From Streptomyces gilvus (GTDB lineage: Bacteria > Actinomycetota > Actinomycetes > Streptomycetales > Streptomycetaceae): a DNA stretch of 64,000 nt. The stretch's first letter is position 1. The number at the start of each line of letters is the position of its first letter. A model generated the notes under the pieces. The model did not search any database. It was not told the DNA's origin and worked only from the letters and a program-made list of their open reading frames with translations. A program made the translations under genes and the position numbers. The DNA lies in assembly GCF_022513565.1 (NCBI RefSeq), contig NZ_JAKWBE010000002.1, forward strand, positions 186,001 to 250,000, read 5' to 3'. Shown piece after piece: positions 54,440-63,863 of this stretch.

Positions 54440-54826
54440 TCAGGGCCGCGGTGTGACGCGGATGCCCACGGTGCCCTTCAGCCCCCGGCGCAGGCGGCTG
54501 CCCAGCAGGGTGAGCCGGCCGACGATGCCGTACTTGCGGGCGATGAGCTCGCGGTAGCGGGCGACGGTCGCCTCGTCGGTGATCTCGGCGGTGGCGGGAA
54601 CCTGCGCCCCGGTGGGGTTGCCGCGCAGGTCACAGGGGCCGACGAGGACGTCGCCGCGGGCCCTGATCCGCTTGACCTTCCAGGAGTCGGCGGCCGTCCA
54701 CACACCGAGCGTGTCACCGTCGCGCACCACCCACACCGGGGTGGCGACCGGGGTGCCGTTCTTGCGGTAGCTGGTGATCAACAGGTACTTGCCCGCGCCG
54801 AGCCGCTCCAGCTGTCTGTCCTCCAT
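54440..54826 (-). CDS. PPOX-class F420-dependent oxidoreductase
   Basis: A 128-aa split-barrel protein. ITSYRKNGTPVATPVWVVRD and TLGVWTAADSWKVKRIRA are typical of the F420-binding PPOX group, which reduces small substrates with F420H2. The length fits this group rather than pyridoxamine phosphate oxidases. ATG 54826. It converges on the hydrolase gene with a strong terminator between. Confidence 0.87.
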   Translation of the reverse strand: MEDRQLERLGAGKYLLITSYRKNGTPVATPVWVVRDGDTLGVWTAADSWKVKRIRARGDVLVGPCDLRGNPTGAQVPATAEITDEATVARYRELIARKYGIVGRLTLLGSRLRRGLKGTVGIRVTPRP

Positions 54827-54881
54827 GCCGGAAGTCTAGGCACGGCGGGCGGCAGCGAGGAGTCCGAGGGCACCGCAGGCG

Positions 54882-56060
54882 TCAGCGGAGCGCCGCGGCC
54901 ATCCGCCGTACACCTTCCGTGATCACCTCGGGCGAGGCCGCCAGGTTCAGGCGTACGTGCCCCGCGCCCCCGGTGCCGAAGGGGATCCCGGAGTTCAGGG
55001 CCACCCTGCCGCGCTCCAGGAAGACGTCCGCCGGGTCCTGTTCCAGGCCCAGCGCGCGGCAGTCGAGCCAGGCCAGATAGGTGGCCTCGGCGGGGCGACA
55101 GGTGATGGCGGGGAGGTGTTCGGCCAGCAGGTCCGACAGCAGTCGCCGGTTGTCGTCGAGCCCGGCGAGCAGGGCGTCCAGCCAGGGCGTGCCCTCCTTC
55201 AGGGCGGCGGTGTGGGCGATGACACCGATGTGGCTGGGGCCGTGACCGACCTCTTCCGGCAGCCGCGCCAGGTCGGCCGCGGCCTCCGGGCCCGCGATCG
55301 CGAGCGCCGCCTTGAGGCCCGCGAGGTTCCACGCCTTGGACGCGGACATGAGCGACAGGCCAGTCTCCCCGCCGGGGACGCTCAGGTACGGCACGAAGTC
55401 CACGCCGGCGGCGGTCAGCGGCGCGTGGATCTCGTCGGCGACCACACGGACGCGGTACCGGTCGGCGAGGGCGGCGACGGCGGCCAGTTCCCCGGCCGTG
55501 TGCACGACGCCGGTCGGGTTGTGCGGGCTGCACAGCAGGTAGGCGGCCCGGCGGCCGCCGGCGGCCGACCGCTCGAAGGCCTCCTCCAGAGTGCCGAAGT
55601 CGATCCGCCCGTCCGCGCCGAGCGGGGCCTCCACCACCTGCCGGTCCAGGTGCGCGACGAACTGGTAGAAGGGCGGATACACCGGCGAGTTGACGACGAC
55701 CGGGTCCCCGTGCCCGGTGACCAGCTTCAGCATCTCGACGACGCCCAGCATCACGTCGGGCACGATCGCCGTGCGCTCCACGGCGAGCCCGTCCCACCCC
55801 CACCGCTTGTCGGCGAAGGCGGCGAGCGCCTCGGCGTAGGCGGTGCCCGCCGGGTAGCCGGTGTCGCCGAGCGCGAGGGCGTCGGTCACCGCCCGGACGA
55901 TCGGCTCGGCGAGCGGAACGTCCATCTCCGCCACCCACAGCGGCAGTACGTCGGCCGGGTGGGTGCGCCACTTCATGCTCGTACGGCGTCGGAGCCGGTC
56001 CAGGGACAGGGCGCGCAGGGGGTTCGGTTCGCCGGACGTGTCGTGCGGGATCCTGTTCAT
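54882..56060 (-). CDS. PatB/MalY-type PLP aminotransferase (cystathionine beta-lyase-like)
   Basis: A 392-aa fold-type I PLP enzyme. Key sites are [20 protein letters not shown] near the start, [32 protein letters not shown] and the PLP Lys in [19 protein letters not shown]. The C-terminal Arg is in [14 protein letters not shown]. MalY/PatB enzymes cleave C-S bonds of cystathionine or cysteine conjugates. ATG 56060 begins [10 protein letters not shown] 56069 is possible. Its start is only 26 bp from the divergent gene. Confidence 0.9.
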   Translation of the reverse strand: MNRIPHDTSGEPNPLRALSLDRLRRRTSMKWRTHPADVLPLWVAEMDVPLAEPIVRAVTDALALGDTGYPAGTAYAEALAAFADKRWGWDGLAVERTAIVPDVMLGVVEMLKLVTGHGDPVVVNSPVYPPFYQFVAHLDRQVVEAPLGADGRIDFGTLEEAFERSAAGGRRAAYLLCSPHNPTGVVHTAGELAAVAALADRYRVRVVADEIHAPLTAAGVDFVPYLSVPGGETGLSLMSASKAWNLAGLKAALAIAGPEAAADLARLPEEVGHGPSHIGVIAHTAALKEGTPWLDALLAGLDDNRRLLSDLLAEHLPAITCRPAEATYLAWLDCRALGLEQDPADVFLERGRVALNSGIPFGTGGAGHVRLNLAASPEVITEGVRRMAAALR

Positions 56061-56086
56061 GTCGCACAAGATAAGGGGGCCGTGCT

Positions 56087-57082
56087 GTGACCTGGAACGA
56101 CCGTGAGGTCGCCTGCGACGAGTCGGGGTCGGACGGCGAGAACCTCACCGGCGGGAACACCGACGTGTTCGCGCACGCCGGGGTGGGGCTGCCGGTGGAC
56201 GCCGCGGCCGCGTGTGTACGGGAGATCCGGGACCGCATCCGCTCGCCCGCGGAGGAGTACAAGGCGAACCATCTGCTGCGGGAGAAGCACCGGGCGGTGC
56301 TGGAATGGCTGCTCGCGCCAGATGGTCCGATCCACGGGAACGCCCATGTGCACCTGGTCGAGAAGGAGTTCTTCCTCGTCGACCGGACGGCCCACCTGCT
56401 GCTCGGCGACACGGCCGAGGCCCTGTCGCTGTACCGGACCGGGCGGCGCACGTTCGGGGAGGCGGGGTGGCGGGAGTTCGTGCGGGCGGCGAACCGGCTG
56501 CTGCGCGTACGGCACGACGGGGAGCCCTCGGAGCCGGCGGAGCTGTTCTTCCGCACGGTGGACGACCTGCGGCAGGCGCATGCCCGTACGGCCGTCGCAC
56601 CGGTCCTGGACGGGCTGGCGGCGGCCCGTTCCCGGGCGGACGACTACCGGGCCGGACTGCTCGCCGGACCGCCGTTGATTCCGCCGCTCAATCCGCTGCT
56701 GCCGGCGATCGTGCGCACAGCGGCCTACTGGAGCGCGGGCGGCCGGGAGGTCCGGCTCGTGCACGACCGGCAGAACCTGCTCACACCGGAGCGCATCGCC
56801 TGGATCGAGGAGACGGCCCGGCGGGCCGGGATCCGGCTCGTCGGGCTGCGCCTGGTGGTGGCCGGCGAGGATCCGCGGGTGCAGCTGGCCGACTTCCTCG
56901 CCGGGATCGCCCGCAAGCTCGCCTCGGACGAACTGAACCGCCGGGCGGACCCGGCACTGACCGCGCTGCTGCGGCCGTACGTCGATCCGGCGTCCGTGTG
57001 GGGCGACGAGGCCGGCCGGGCGGCGCTGCTGGGGAAAATCTCACCCGCCGCGCCCTCGGCAGACATCAACTCCGCCGTCTAG
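56087..57082 (+). CDS. DUF3800-like protein
   Basis: A 331-aa protein starting at GTG 56087. It opens with an Asp/Glu/Ser motif ([13 protein letters not shown]) like DUF3800 proteins, which adopt an RNase H-like fold. Later segments [40 protein letters not shown] and the acidic [19 protein letters not shown] (a QLAD motif typical of the fold) support this. DUF3800 proteins are of unknown activity and are sometimes found near mobile or defence genes. It begins 26 bp from a divergent gene and precedes a methyltransferase by 52 bp. Confidence 0.7.
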   Translation: MTWNDREVACDESGSDGENLTGGNTDVFAHAGVGLPVDAAAACVREIRDRIRSPAEEYKANHLLREKHRAVLEWLLAPDGPIHGNAHVHLVEKEFFLVDRTAHLLLGDTAEALSLYRTGRRTFGEAGWREFVRAANRLLRVRHDGEPSEPAELFFRTVDDLRQAHARTAVAPVLDGLAAARSRADDYRAGLLAGPPLIPPLNPLLPAIVRTAAYWSAGGREVRLVHDRQNLLTPERIAWIEETARRAGIRLVGLRLVVAGEDPRVQLADFLAGIARKLASDELNRRADPALTALLRPYVDPASVWGDEAGRAALLGKISPAAPSADINSAV

Positions 57083-57134
57083 ATTGCCGGATGCCCCCCG
57101 CGCCAGACCACCAGGCCCTCCAGGAGCTGAGCAC

Positions 57135-57959
57135 GTGACGGACAACCCGGCAGCCACCGAAGATCCCGCCGCGGCGCTGCGCAGACGCATCGACACCCTG
57201 CGCCCGCACACGGCACGGATCTGGAACTACTGGCTCGGCGGCGGCGACTACTACGAGGTCGACCGGGTGGCCGGCGACCGCATCCGTGAACTGCACCCCT
57301 CCATCGGCGAGTACGCCCGCGCCGACCGGCTCTTCCTGGGCCGCGCCGTGCGTCATCTGGTCGCGGACGCGGGCATCCGCCAGTTCCTCGACATCGGCAC
57401 GGGGCTGCCGACCGCCGACAACACCCACGAGGTCGCCCAGCGGCTGGCCCCGGAGTCCCGGGTGGTGTACGTCGACAACGATCCGCTCGTCCTGGCGCAC
57501 GCCCGCGCCCTGCTCACCAGCGCGCCGGAGGGCCGTACCGACCATCTGGACGCGGACCTGCGTGATGTCGAGGCGGTCCTGGAGCGCGCCGCCGCCACCC
57601 TGGACCTCTCCCGGCCGGTCGCGCTGATGCTGCTCGGGGTGGTCATCTTCGTCGGCGACGACGAGGACCCGTACGGCATCGTGCGGCGGTTCATGGACGC
57701 GTTGCCCGCCGGCAGCCACCTGGTGCTGTCGCACACGATCACGACTCCGGCGCTGCCCGAGGTGGACGACGCGGTGCGGTTCTGGAACGAGCACGGCACG
57801 CCGGCCCTGACGCAGCGCACGCCGGAGGAGGTGGCGCGCTTCTTCGAGGGTCTTCAGCTGCTGGACCCGGGCGTGGTGTCGTGCTCGCGCTGGCGCCCGG
57901 AGGAGGGGGACGAGCCGGTGGAGGTGGCGATGTACGGCGGGGTGGGGCGCAAGGGGTAG
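57135..57959 (+). CDS. S-adenosyl methyltransferase, Methyltransf_19 (DUF574) family
   Basis: A 274-aa predicted methyltransferase. The family start RPHTARIWNYWLGGGDYYEV is near residue 24. The SAM site is FLDIGTGLPTADNTHEVAQR (motif I), with VVYVDNDPLVLAHARALL (motif II) and ALMLLGVVIFV. This family is strongly expanded in Streptomyces, with mostly unknown acceptors. GTG 57135 begins the conserved region. It lies close behind the DUF3800-like gene. Confidence 0.9.
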   Translation: MTDNPAATEDPAAALRRRIDTLRPHTARIWNYWLGGGDYYEVDRVAGDRIRELHPSIGEYARADRLFLGRAVRHLVADAGIRQFLDIGTGLPTADNTHEVAQRLAPESRVVYVDNDPLVLAHARALLTSAPEGRTDHLDADLRDVEAVLERAAATLDLSRPVALMLLGVVIFVGDDEDPYGIVRRFMDALPAGSHLVLSHTITTPALPEVDDAVRFWNEHGTPALTQRTPEEVARFFEGLQLLDPGVVSCSRWRPEEGDEPVEVAMYGGVGRKG

Positions 57960-58073
57960 AAGATCACCGGCGCGCTGAACGCGGTCGGCTCCCGGAACGT
58001 ATGGAGAGAGGGTGCTCAACGACCGGAGCGCCCCGCGGTGTTGGCACCGCGCGTACTGGTTCGGGAGCCATGC

Positions 58074-59450
58074 ATGAGGCACGCACGACGACGGATGGTC
58101 CGGCGAGTGACACGACTGGCGGCCGTCGGCGGACTCCTCCTGGGGGGAGCCATGGTGACGCAGGCCGCCATGGCGAGCGAGTCTCCCGGCACCTCCGCCC
58201 TTCCGTTCAGCGCCAAGGGCGACACGCCTGGCACGGGCGCCTCGCTGGTGGCGCGGCTGGGCACCGCGCGTACGGCCGGGACGTGGGTCGGCGCGGACGG
58301 GCGCACGGTGGTCGCGGTGACCGACAAGAAGGCGGCGGCCGAGGTCGAGCGGGCGGGCGCCGAGGCGAAGATGGTCGGCCACAGCATGAACGAGCTCAAG
58401 GCGGCCACCGCGACGCTGCGTTCGGCGCCCCGGGTGGCGGGCACGGCCTGGGTGATGGACTACCGGACGAACCAGGTGGTGGTGCAGGCCGACAGCACCG
58501 TCTCGGCCTCCGACTGGTCGGGCATGACCAAGGTGGCGTCCGGCATCGGCAGCTTCGTGCGGATGGAGCGCACCAAGGGCACGTTCACGACCCGGCTCAA
58601 CGGGGCGGTGCCGATCCTGTCGACCGGCGGGCGCTGCTCGGCGGGGTTCAACGTGACCAACGGTCAGACCGACTTCATCCTCACCGCGGGGCACTGCGGG
58701 CCGACCGGTTCCGTCTGGTTCGCCAACAGCCAGGGCAACCAGCAGCTCGGCACCACCGTGCAGCAGAACTTCCCCGGCAGCGACTTCTCCCTCGTGCAGT
58801 ACGCGAGCGGTACGGCCGGGCAGGGCGCGGACATCGTGGCCATCGGCAACGGCAACGGGGTGCGGATCACCGGCGTGAGCGATCCGGTGGTCGGGGAGCG
58901 CGTGTTCCGCAGCGGCAGCACCAGCGGTCTGCACGACGGCGAAGTCAAGGGGCTGGACGCGACGGTGAACTACCCCGAGGGCACGGTGACCGGGCTCATC
59001 GAGACGAACGTGTGCGCCGAACCGGGCGACAGCGGCGGCCCGATGTTCTCCGAGGGCATCGCGCTGGGCATCACCTCGGGCGGCAGCGGCGACTGCACCT
59101 CGGGCGGTACGACGTTCTTCCAGCCGGTGACGAAGGCGATGCAGGCGCTCAATGTGCGGCTGATCGTCTCCAAGCAGGCGGCCGGCCAGCAGGGGGCCTC
59201 ACCCGCGCCGTCCGCGTCGGCCACGCACAGCGCGATCGCGCCCAACACGACCTCCCCGGGTTCCACCACCCCGGCGACGGGCACCTCGACGGGCACGACC
59301 CTGCTGGCCCGGCTGAGCGACCCGCGGAACATCGGCCCCGGGATGCTGGTCATCGGTGGCAGCATGATCGCGCTGGTGGCCACGCGGTGGATCCGGGCGG
59401 AGCAGGACCGCAAGGACTACCGCCGCGCCTACTCCGCGAGCTGGAGCTGA
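58074..59450 (+). CDS. Membrane-anchored S1-family (streptogrisin-like) serine protease
   Basis: A 458-aa exported protease. Signal peptide about residues 1-36; a propeptide-like region up to about 180. The catalytic triad is visible in FILTAGHCGP (His), GSDFSLVQYA (Asp) and CAEPGDSGGPMFS (Ser). After the catalytic domain a Ser/Thr/Ala/Pro linker leads to a C-terminal helix (IGPGMLVIGGSMIALVATRW) and a basic tail, unlike freely secreted streptogrisins. ATG 58074 follows GGGAG. It is probably tethered to the cell surface. Confidence 0.87.
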   Translation: MRHARRRMVRRVTRLAAVGGLLLGGAMVTQAAMASESPGTSALPFSAKGDTPGTGASLVARLGTARTAGTWVGADGRTVVAVTDKKAAAEVERAGAEAKMVGHSMNELKAATATLRSAPRVAGTAWVMDYRTNQVVVQADSTVSASDWSGMTKVASGIGSFVRMERTKGTFTTRLNGAVPILSTGGRCSAGFNVTNGQTDFILTAGHCGPTGSVWFANSQGNQQLGTTVQQNFPGSDFSLVQYASGTAGQGADIVAIGNGNGVRITGVSDPVVGERVFRSGSTSGLHDGEVKGLDATVNYPEGTVTGLIETNVCAEPGDSGGPMFSEGIALGITSGGSGDCTSGGTTFFQPVTKAMQALNVRLIVSKQAAGQQGASPAPSASATHSAIAPNTTSPGSTTPATGTSTGTTLLARLSDPRNIGPGMLVIGGSMIALVATRWIRAEQDRKDYRRAYSASWS

Positions 59451-59454
59451 CGGG

Positions 59455-60276
59455 TCAGCCGAGCGTGAGCAGGACGGTGGCGGCCGCCGCGCCGAGCAGT
59501 CCGGCGGCCTGCCGCGCGGTGATCCGCTCGTGCAGCAGCGCGAGGCCGAGGATCACCGGGATCGCCGGGTAGAGCGAGGCGAGGACGACGGCGACGGCCA
59601 GCAACTGCCGCTGGGCGGCGAGCAGATAGAGGATCAGTCCGAGCGCGGCCCCGGCCCCGACGAGAAGCGCCTGGGCGGCGATCCGGGGCGGAAGCCGTGG
59701 GGGTCCGTGCCGCAGGGTGGTCGGCAGCAGCAGGAGTACGGCGGCGACCCGGCCGGCGACGACCGGCCACAGCCCGGCGCCCGCGCCCGCCGGGCCGAGG
59801 GCGACGTACTGCACGGCGACGCCCGCGCTGGCGAGCAGCCCGTCGCCGGCGCCGCGGGCCGCTCCGGCCCGGCCCCCGGAGACGAGCCAGAGCGCGGGCA
59901 CCGCGAGGGCGATGCCCAGCCAGGCCGACGGGTCGGGCCGGTCGCCGAGGAGGAGGACCCCGCACAGGACGGACAGGGCGACGCCGGTCACCGCGCTCAG
60001 GGGGACGACGACCGTCATGGCGCCGCGGCTCAGGCCGCGGTTGAGGAAGTGCATGGCGGTGCCGCTGCCGAGGCCGGACAGGGCGCCCCACAGGAGGTCG
60101 GCGGGGTGGACGGCGTCGGCGGGAACGAGGAGGGCGGCGACACAGGCGAGCGCGAGACCGCCGACCTGGCCGAGGAAGGTGACGGCCGTGAAGGAGGCGC
60201 GGCGGGAGAGGATCCCGCCGCTGAAGTCGACGACGCCGTAACAGACGGCCGAGGCCAGTGCGAGGAGGGGACCCAT
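59455..60276 (-). CDS. EamA/DMT-family transporter
   Basis: A 273-aa integral membrane protein with about ten helices and an internal duplication. The first helix MGPLLALASAVCYGVVDFSG and the segment RGLSRGAMTVVVPLSAVTGV are typical of EamA transporters. The last helix pairs end with GLLGAAAATVLL. The substrate is unknown; many export metabolites. It converges with the protease gene 4 bp away. Confidence 0.87.
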   Translation of the reverse strand: MGPLLALASAVCYGVVDFSGGILSRRASFTAVTFLGQVGGLALACVAALLVPADAVHPADLLWGALSGLGSGTAMHFLNRGLSRGAMTVVVPLSAVTGVALSVLCGVLLLGDRPDPSAWLGIALAVPALWLVSGGRAGAARGAGDGLLASAGVAVQYVALGPAGAGAGLWPVVAGRVAAVLLLLPTTLRHGPPRLPPRIAAQALLVGAGAALGLILYLLAAQRQLLAVAVVLASLYPAIPVILGLALLHERITARQAAGLLGAAAATVLLTLG

Positions 60277-60331
60277 TCGATCAGGGGTGCCCCGGACCGG
60301 CGCGCCGATGCGCGGCGGGCGTCAGCTGACG

Positions 60332-60505
60332 CTAGGCCGCCCGCGCGGGCTGGGGAGCCGCGGCGGCCCACTCCAGGACGAGCCGCTGGTACTCCTCGCG
60401 CTGCTCGACGCTCAGTGTCCCGCCCGACCGGCGCCACAGGGCCCGGATCTCCTCGTTGACCTCGTCCGCCGAACGCTCGGAGACGGTTTCAACAGTGGTG
60501 GACAT
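60332..60505 (-). CDS. Small conserved acidic protein
   Basis: A 57-aa protein starting at ATG 60505 (ATG 60517 possible). The core RSADEVNEEIRALWRRSGGT and SVEQREEYQRLVLEWAAA is an amphipathic helical pair, found in many Streptomyces genomes to my knowledge. Function unknown. Confidence 0.65.
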   Translation of the reverse strand: MSTTVETVSERSADEVNEEIRALWRRSGGTLSVEQREEYQRLVLEWAAAAPQPARAA

Positions 60506-60598
60506 GGTGTGAAGCATACGGTTCCGGAGGTGAAGGCGTCGTGAGTAATCAGGCGGGAAACGGACATATCGGACCGTGTTACTGATCACGTCCATCTG

Positions 60599-61777
60599 TC
60601 AAGATCCACCGGGGAGTTCGGACTCCACCGCGCCCAGCACCAGCACCTGGATCGCCAACACGGCGGCCCCGCGGGCCCAGTCGTGAAAATCGGACACCTT
60701 CGTCTCCAGGACGACCGGGGCGGCCATCGGGTGCCGGAGCGCCCTGATCGTCTCCCCCACCGTGTTCCCCGCCACATCCATCAGCCCGACCCCCTCTCCG
60801 GCGAGCAGGATCTTCTGCGGTATCACGAAGTTGGAGATCTGGGCGACCAGCGTGCCGAGGGCGCGCGCCGCCTCGTCGATGACGCGGGCGGGCATGGGCT
60901 CCCCGGCGGCGGCTCCGCCGAGGATCTCCTCGTAGCTCCAGTCGCGGCCGGTGGCGGCACGGACCTGGTAGCGGATGCTCGGGATGGCGAGCAGGGAGAC
61001 GGCGCTGCCGCGCTCCCCCTCCGGGGTGAGCGGGCCGTTGGGGTTGACGATCCAGTGGCGGCCGAAGCCGCGGTCCCCCTCGGCGTTCGGCACCCGTCCG
61101 CCGCCCAGCACCAGCCCGTAGCCGATGCCGGCGCCGATCGTCAGGACGACGAAGCGGTCCAGGCCCCGTCCGGCGCCGAACCAGGTCTCGGCCTCCACGA
61201 GGGCGGCGACGTCGTTCTCGACGACGACGGGCAGCCCCGTGCGTTCCTCGACGAGCCCGGCGAGCGGCACTCCGCTCCAGCCCAGGAAGGGGGACTCGGC
61301 GACCACCGTCCGGCTCTCGACCCGGCCGCCCACGCCGATGCCGATGCCCGCCAGGCACGGGTACGCGGCGGTGAACCCGCGGGTCATCTCCGCGAGCACG
61401 TCGGCGACTTCGGCGGGGTCATGGGTGGTGAGCGGGCGGTCGCGGCGGGCGACGATGTCGCTGCGGAGGGTGGTGACGACGCCGTAGACCATGTCATCGG
61501 TGATCTTGAAGCCGATGAAGGACCGGGACTCGGCGACGACGTCGAGCGGCTGCGAGGGCCGCCCCTGGCGCACCTCCGCCGGGGCGCCGGCCTCGGGCAC
61601 CTCGACCAGCAGGCCGGACTCGATCAGCGGCTTGGTGAGCCGGGTGAGGCTGCCCGCGGAGAGGCCGAGCCGCCGGGCGAGCTCGGTGCGCGACAGGGGG
61701 CCGTTGACGAGCACCTCGATCGCCACCGAGCGCTCACCGGGGCTCAGCGGAAGCCAACTGGCGGCAACTGTGGTCAT
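60599..61777 (-). CDS. ROK-family transcriptional regulator
   Basis: A 392-aa NagC-type regulator. The helix-turn-helix is at about residues 28-60 (SRTELARRLGLSAGSLTRLT). The ROK domain contains GIGIGVGGRVESRTVVAES, VVENDVAALVEAETWFGAGR and LTIGAGIGYGLVLGGGRVPN. As in the other ROK regulator here, the zinc-binding CxCGxxGC is missing. It diverges from a Gfo/Idh/MocA gene (162 bp apart), its likely target. Confidence 0.9.
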   Translation of the reverse strand: MTTVAASWLPLSPGERSVAIEVLVNGPLSRTELARRLGLSAGSLTRLTKPLIESGLLVEVPEAGAPAEVRQGRPSQPLDVVAESRSFIGFKITDDMVYGVVTTLRSDIVARRDRPLTTHDPAEVADVLAEMTRGFTAAYPCLAGIGIGVGGRVESRTVVAESPFLGWSGVPLAGLVEERTGLPVVVENDVAALVEAETWFGAGRGLDRFVVLTIGAGIGYGLVLGGGRVPNAEGDRGFGRHWIVNPNGPLTPEGERGSAVSLLAIPSIRYQVRAATGRDWSYEEILGGAAAGEPMPARVIDEAARALGTLVAQISNFVIPQKILLAGEGVGLMDVAGNTVGETIRALRHPMAAPVVLETKVSDFHDWARGAAVLAIQVLVLGAVESELPGGS

Positions 61778-61939
61778 GGAGGTCAGACTCCCACATGATT
61801 TTTTTCGTCACGGAATGAACGTACCCACCCTAAGGCGACGCAACGCCAGACGAAAACGTGTCCGCCCGACTCTTGACGTCAGGATTCTTTCGCGACAAAA
61901 GTAAGTGTCCGATCCTCTCCCAGCGAAGGGCACGCCTTC

Positions 61940-63139
61940 ATGACGTTCTCCCTCGGCATCGTCGGCGCCGGCCAGTTCTCCGGTCAGTTCGCCACGCTGT
62001 TCCAGGCCCACCCCGGTGTCAGCCACGTGTACGTCACCGACCTGCTGTCCGAACGAGCCGAACAGCTCGTCGCGGCGCAGGGGTTGGCGGGCACCTTCCC
62101 CAGCTACGAGGCGATGCTGGAGTCGCCGGCGGTCGACGCGGTCGCGATCTTCACTCAGCGGTGGACGCACGGCCCGCTGGTCCTGCAGGGCCTCACCGCC
62201 GGCAAGCACGTGTACTCGGCGGTCCCCATGGCGATCACCACGGAGGAGATCGCCGCGATCATCGACGCGGTCAGGACGACCGGACTGACGTACATGATGG
62301 GCGAGACCAGCCAGTACAACCCGGCGACCGTGCACGCCCGCAACCAGATAGCGGAGGGCGCCTTCGGACGGCTCTTCTACGCCGAGGGCGACTACGTCCA
62401 CGACATGGACCTCGGCTTCTACGACGCCTACCAGTACAGCGGCGGCGAGAACTGGAAGGCCACCGCCAGCTATCCCCCGCTGCTGTACCCGACGCACGCG
62501 GTGGGCGGGGTGCTGGGCGCCTGGCAGACGCACGCGGTCAGCGTGTCGGCGATCGGCGTCCGCGACGACCGCGGCGACGGCGTCTTCGACCGCTCCGTCA
62601 GCCAGTTCGACAACGACGTCTCCAACGCCACCGCGCTGTTCGAGGTGGCGGGAGGCGGATCCTTCCGCACGAACGAGTTCCGTCGCGTCGGCTACCCCTC
62701 GCACATCCGCGAGTCCCGGTTCCGCTTCTTCGGCACCGAGGCGAGCATGGAGCAGCTCGCCACGGTGGCCCTGTGGCAGGACAAGAAGGGCGTGAAGGAC
62801 ATCAGCGAACTGCTGGAGCCCAAGCCCACCATGTCCCCCGACGACCCCTCGCTCCAGCACATCGCGCCGGAGCTGAGGGCGGCCTTCACCTCCGGTTCGG
62901 CACCGGTGCACGACCGGGCACGGCTGCCGCGGGCCTTCGACAACCTGCACAACGGGCACGAGGGCAGCCACCACTTCCTCGTCGACGACTTCGTGACCGC
63001 CGTCAACACGCGGTCCCTGCCGTCGGTCAACGCATGGGTGGCCGCCCGTTACACCCTGCCGGGCATCGTCGCGCACGAGTCGGCGCGGCAGGGCGGGGTA
63101 CGGCTGGAGATCCCGGACTTCGGGGACGCCCCGCAGTAG
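61940..63139 (+). CDS. Gfo/Idh/MocA-family oxidoreductase divergent from ROK gene
   Basis: A 399-aa predicted NAD(P)-dependent dehydrogenase. The Rossmann motif FSLGIVGAGQFSGQFATLFQ starts at residue 3. The usual EKP is replaced by AVPMAIT in HVYSAVPMAITTEEIAAI, an atypical variant. YPTHAVGGVLGAW contains a probable catalytic His. The C-terminal part is longer than in simple members. No further operon genes follow. Regulation by the divergent ROK protein is inferred. Confidence 0.87.
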   Translation: MTFSLGIVGAGQFSGQFATLFQAHPGVSHVYVTDLLSERAEQLVAAQGLAGTFPSYEAMLESPAVDAVAIFTQRWTHGPLVLQGLTAGKHVYSAVPMAITTEEIAAIIDAVRTTGLTYMMGETSQYNPATVHARNQIAEGAFGRLFYAEGDYVHDMDLGFYDAYQYSGGENWKATASYPPLLYPTHAVGGVLGAWQTHAVSVSAIGVRDDRGDGVFDRSVSQFDNDVSNATALFEVAGGGSFRTNEFRRVGYPSHIRESRFRFFGTEASMEQLATVALWQDKKGVKDISELLEPKPTMSPDDPSLQHIAPELRAAFTSGSAPVHDRARLPRAFDNLHNGHEGSHHFLVDDFVTAVNTRSLPSVNAWVAARYTLPGIVAHESARQGGVRLEIPDFGDAPQ

Positions 63140-63164
63140 GCGGGACGCCGGGCCGGGTGCCCGC

Positions 63165-63863
63165 TCAGGTGCCCGGCTTCCGCCCGTACACGAAGACGTC
63201 GTCGCCGGTCTTCAGCAGGGACCAGTACTTCTGGGCGGTGGCGGTGGTCATGTTGACGCAGCCGTGCGAGCCCGGCGGGTTCCACATGCTGAGGTTGACC
63301 GAGTGGAAGGCCTGGCCGCCGTCGAAGAACTGGCTGTAGGGCATCGGCACGTTGTAGATGTTCGAGACGTGGTTCTTGTCACGCCAGTAGATCTTCTTCA
63401 GACCGGTGCGGGTGACGTACCCCTTGCGGCCGGTGCGGACCGGCACCGGGCCGTAGACGAGCCTGCTGCCGTCCTGGATCCAGCTGAGCTGGAGCGTGAG
63501 GTTCACGCAGGCTATGCGGCCCTTGTTCGTCGGGCACTTGCCTTCCTTGTCGGGGTTGTTCCCGACGGCCTTCTGCTTGTTCATGAGGTCCATCACGCCC
63601 CAGGTGACGGAACCCGCGTACCCGATGTTCGGGGTGATGCCGTGCTTGGTCTGGAAGGCCTTGATGGCCTTGCAGTCGGCGGCGGACTGCTTTCCGTCGA
63701 CCGGCCGGCCGAGGAACCTCTCCACCTGCTTCTGATAGGGCCCGGCCTGCGTGGTGCAGCTCGTGGCCGCCTGGGCGGAACCGGTGCCCAGGGCGAGAGT
63801 GAGCGGTGCCACCAGTCCGGTGATCCCGAGTGCGACGGCTCCCCGTCTGCGGATGTCCCCCAT
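63165..63863 (-). CDS. Secreted L,D-transpeptidase (YkuD) with peptidoglycan-binding domain
   Basis: A 232-aa exported cell-wall enzyme. Signal peptide about residues 1-32 (ending AQAA). A peptidoglycan-binding-like domain (about 40-95, KAIKAFQTKHGITPNIGY) is followed by a YkuD catalytic domain with AFHSVNLSMWNPPGSHGCVN, holding the HxxxxxxxxxxSHGC catalytic Cys and His. It makes 3-3 cross-links in peptidoglycan or attaches proteins. ATG 63863. Confidence 0.92.
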   Translation of the reverse strand: MGDIRRRGAVALGITGLVAPLTLALGTGSAQAATSCTTQAGPYQKQVERFLGRPVDGKQSAADCKAIKAFQTKHGITPNIGYAGSVTWGVMDLMNKQKAVGNNPDKEGKCPTNKGRIACVNLTLQLSWIQDGSRLVYGPVPVRTGRKGYVTRTGLKKIYWRDKNHVSNIYNVPMPYSQFFDGGQAFHSVNLSMWNPPGSHGCVNMTTATAQKYWSLLKTGDDVFVYGRKPGT

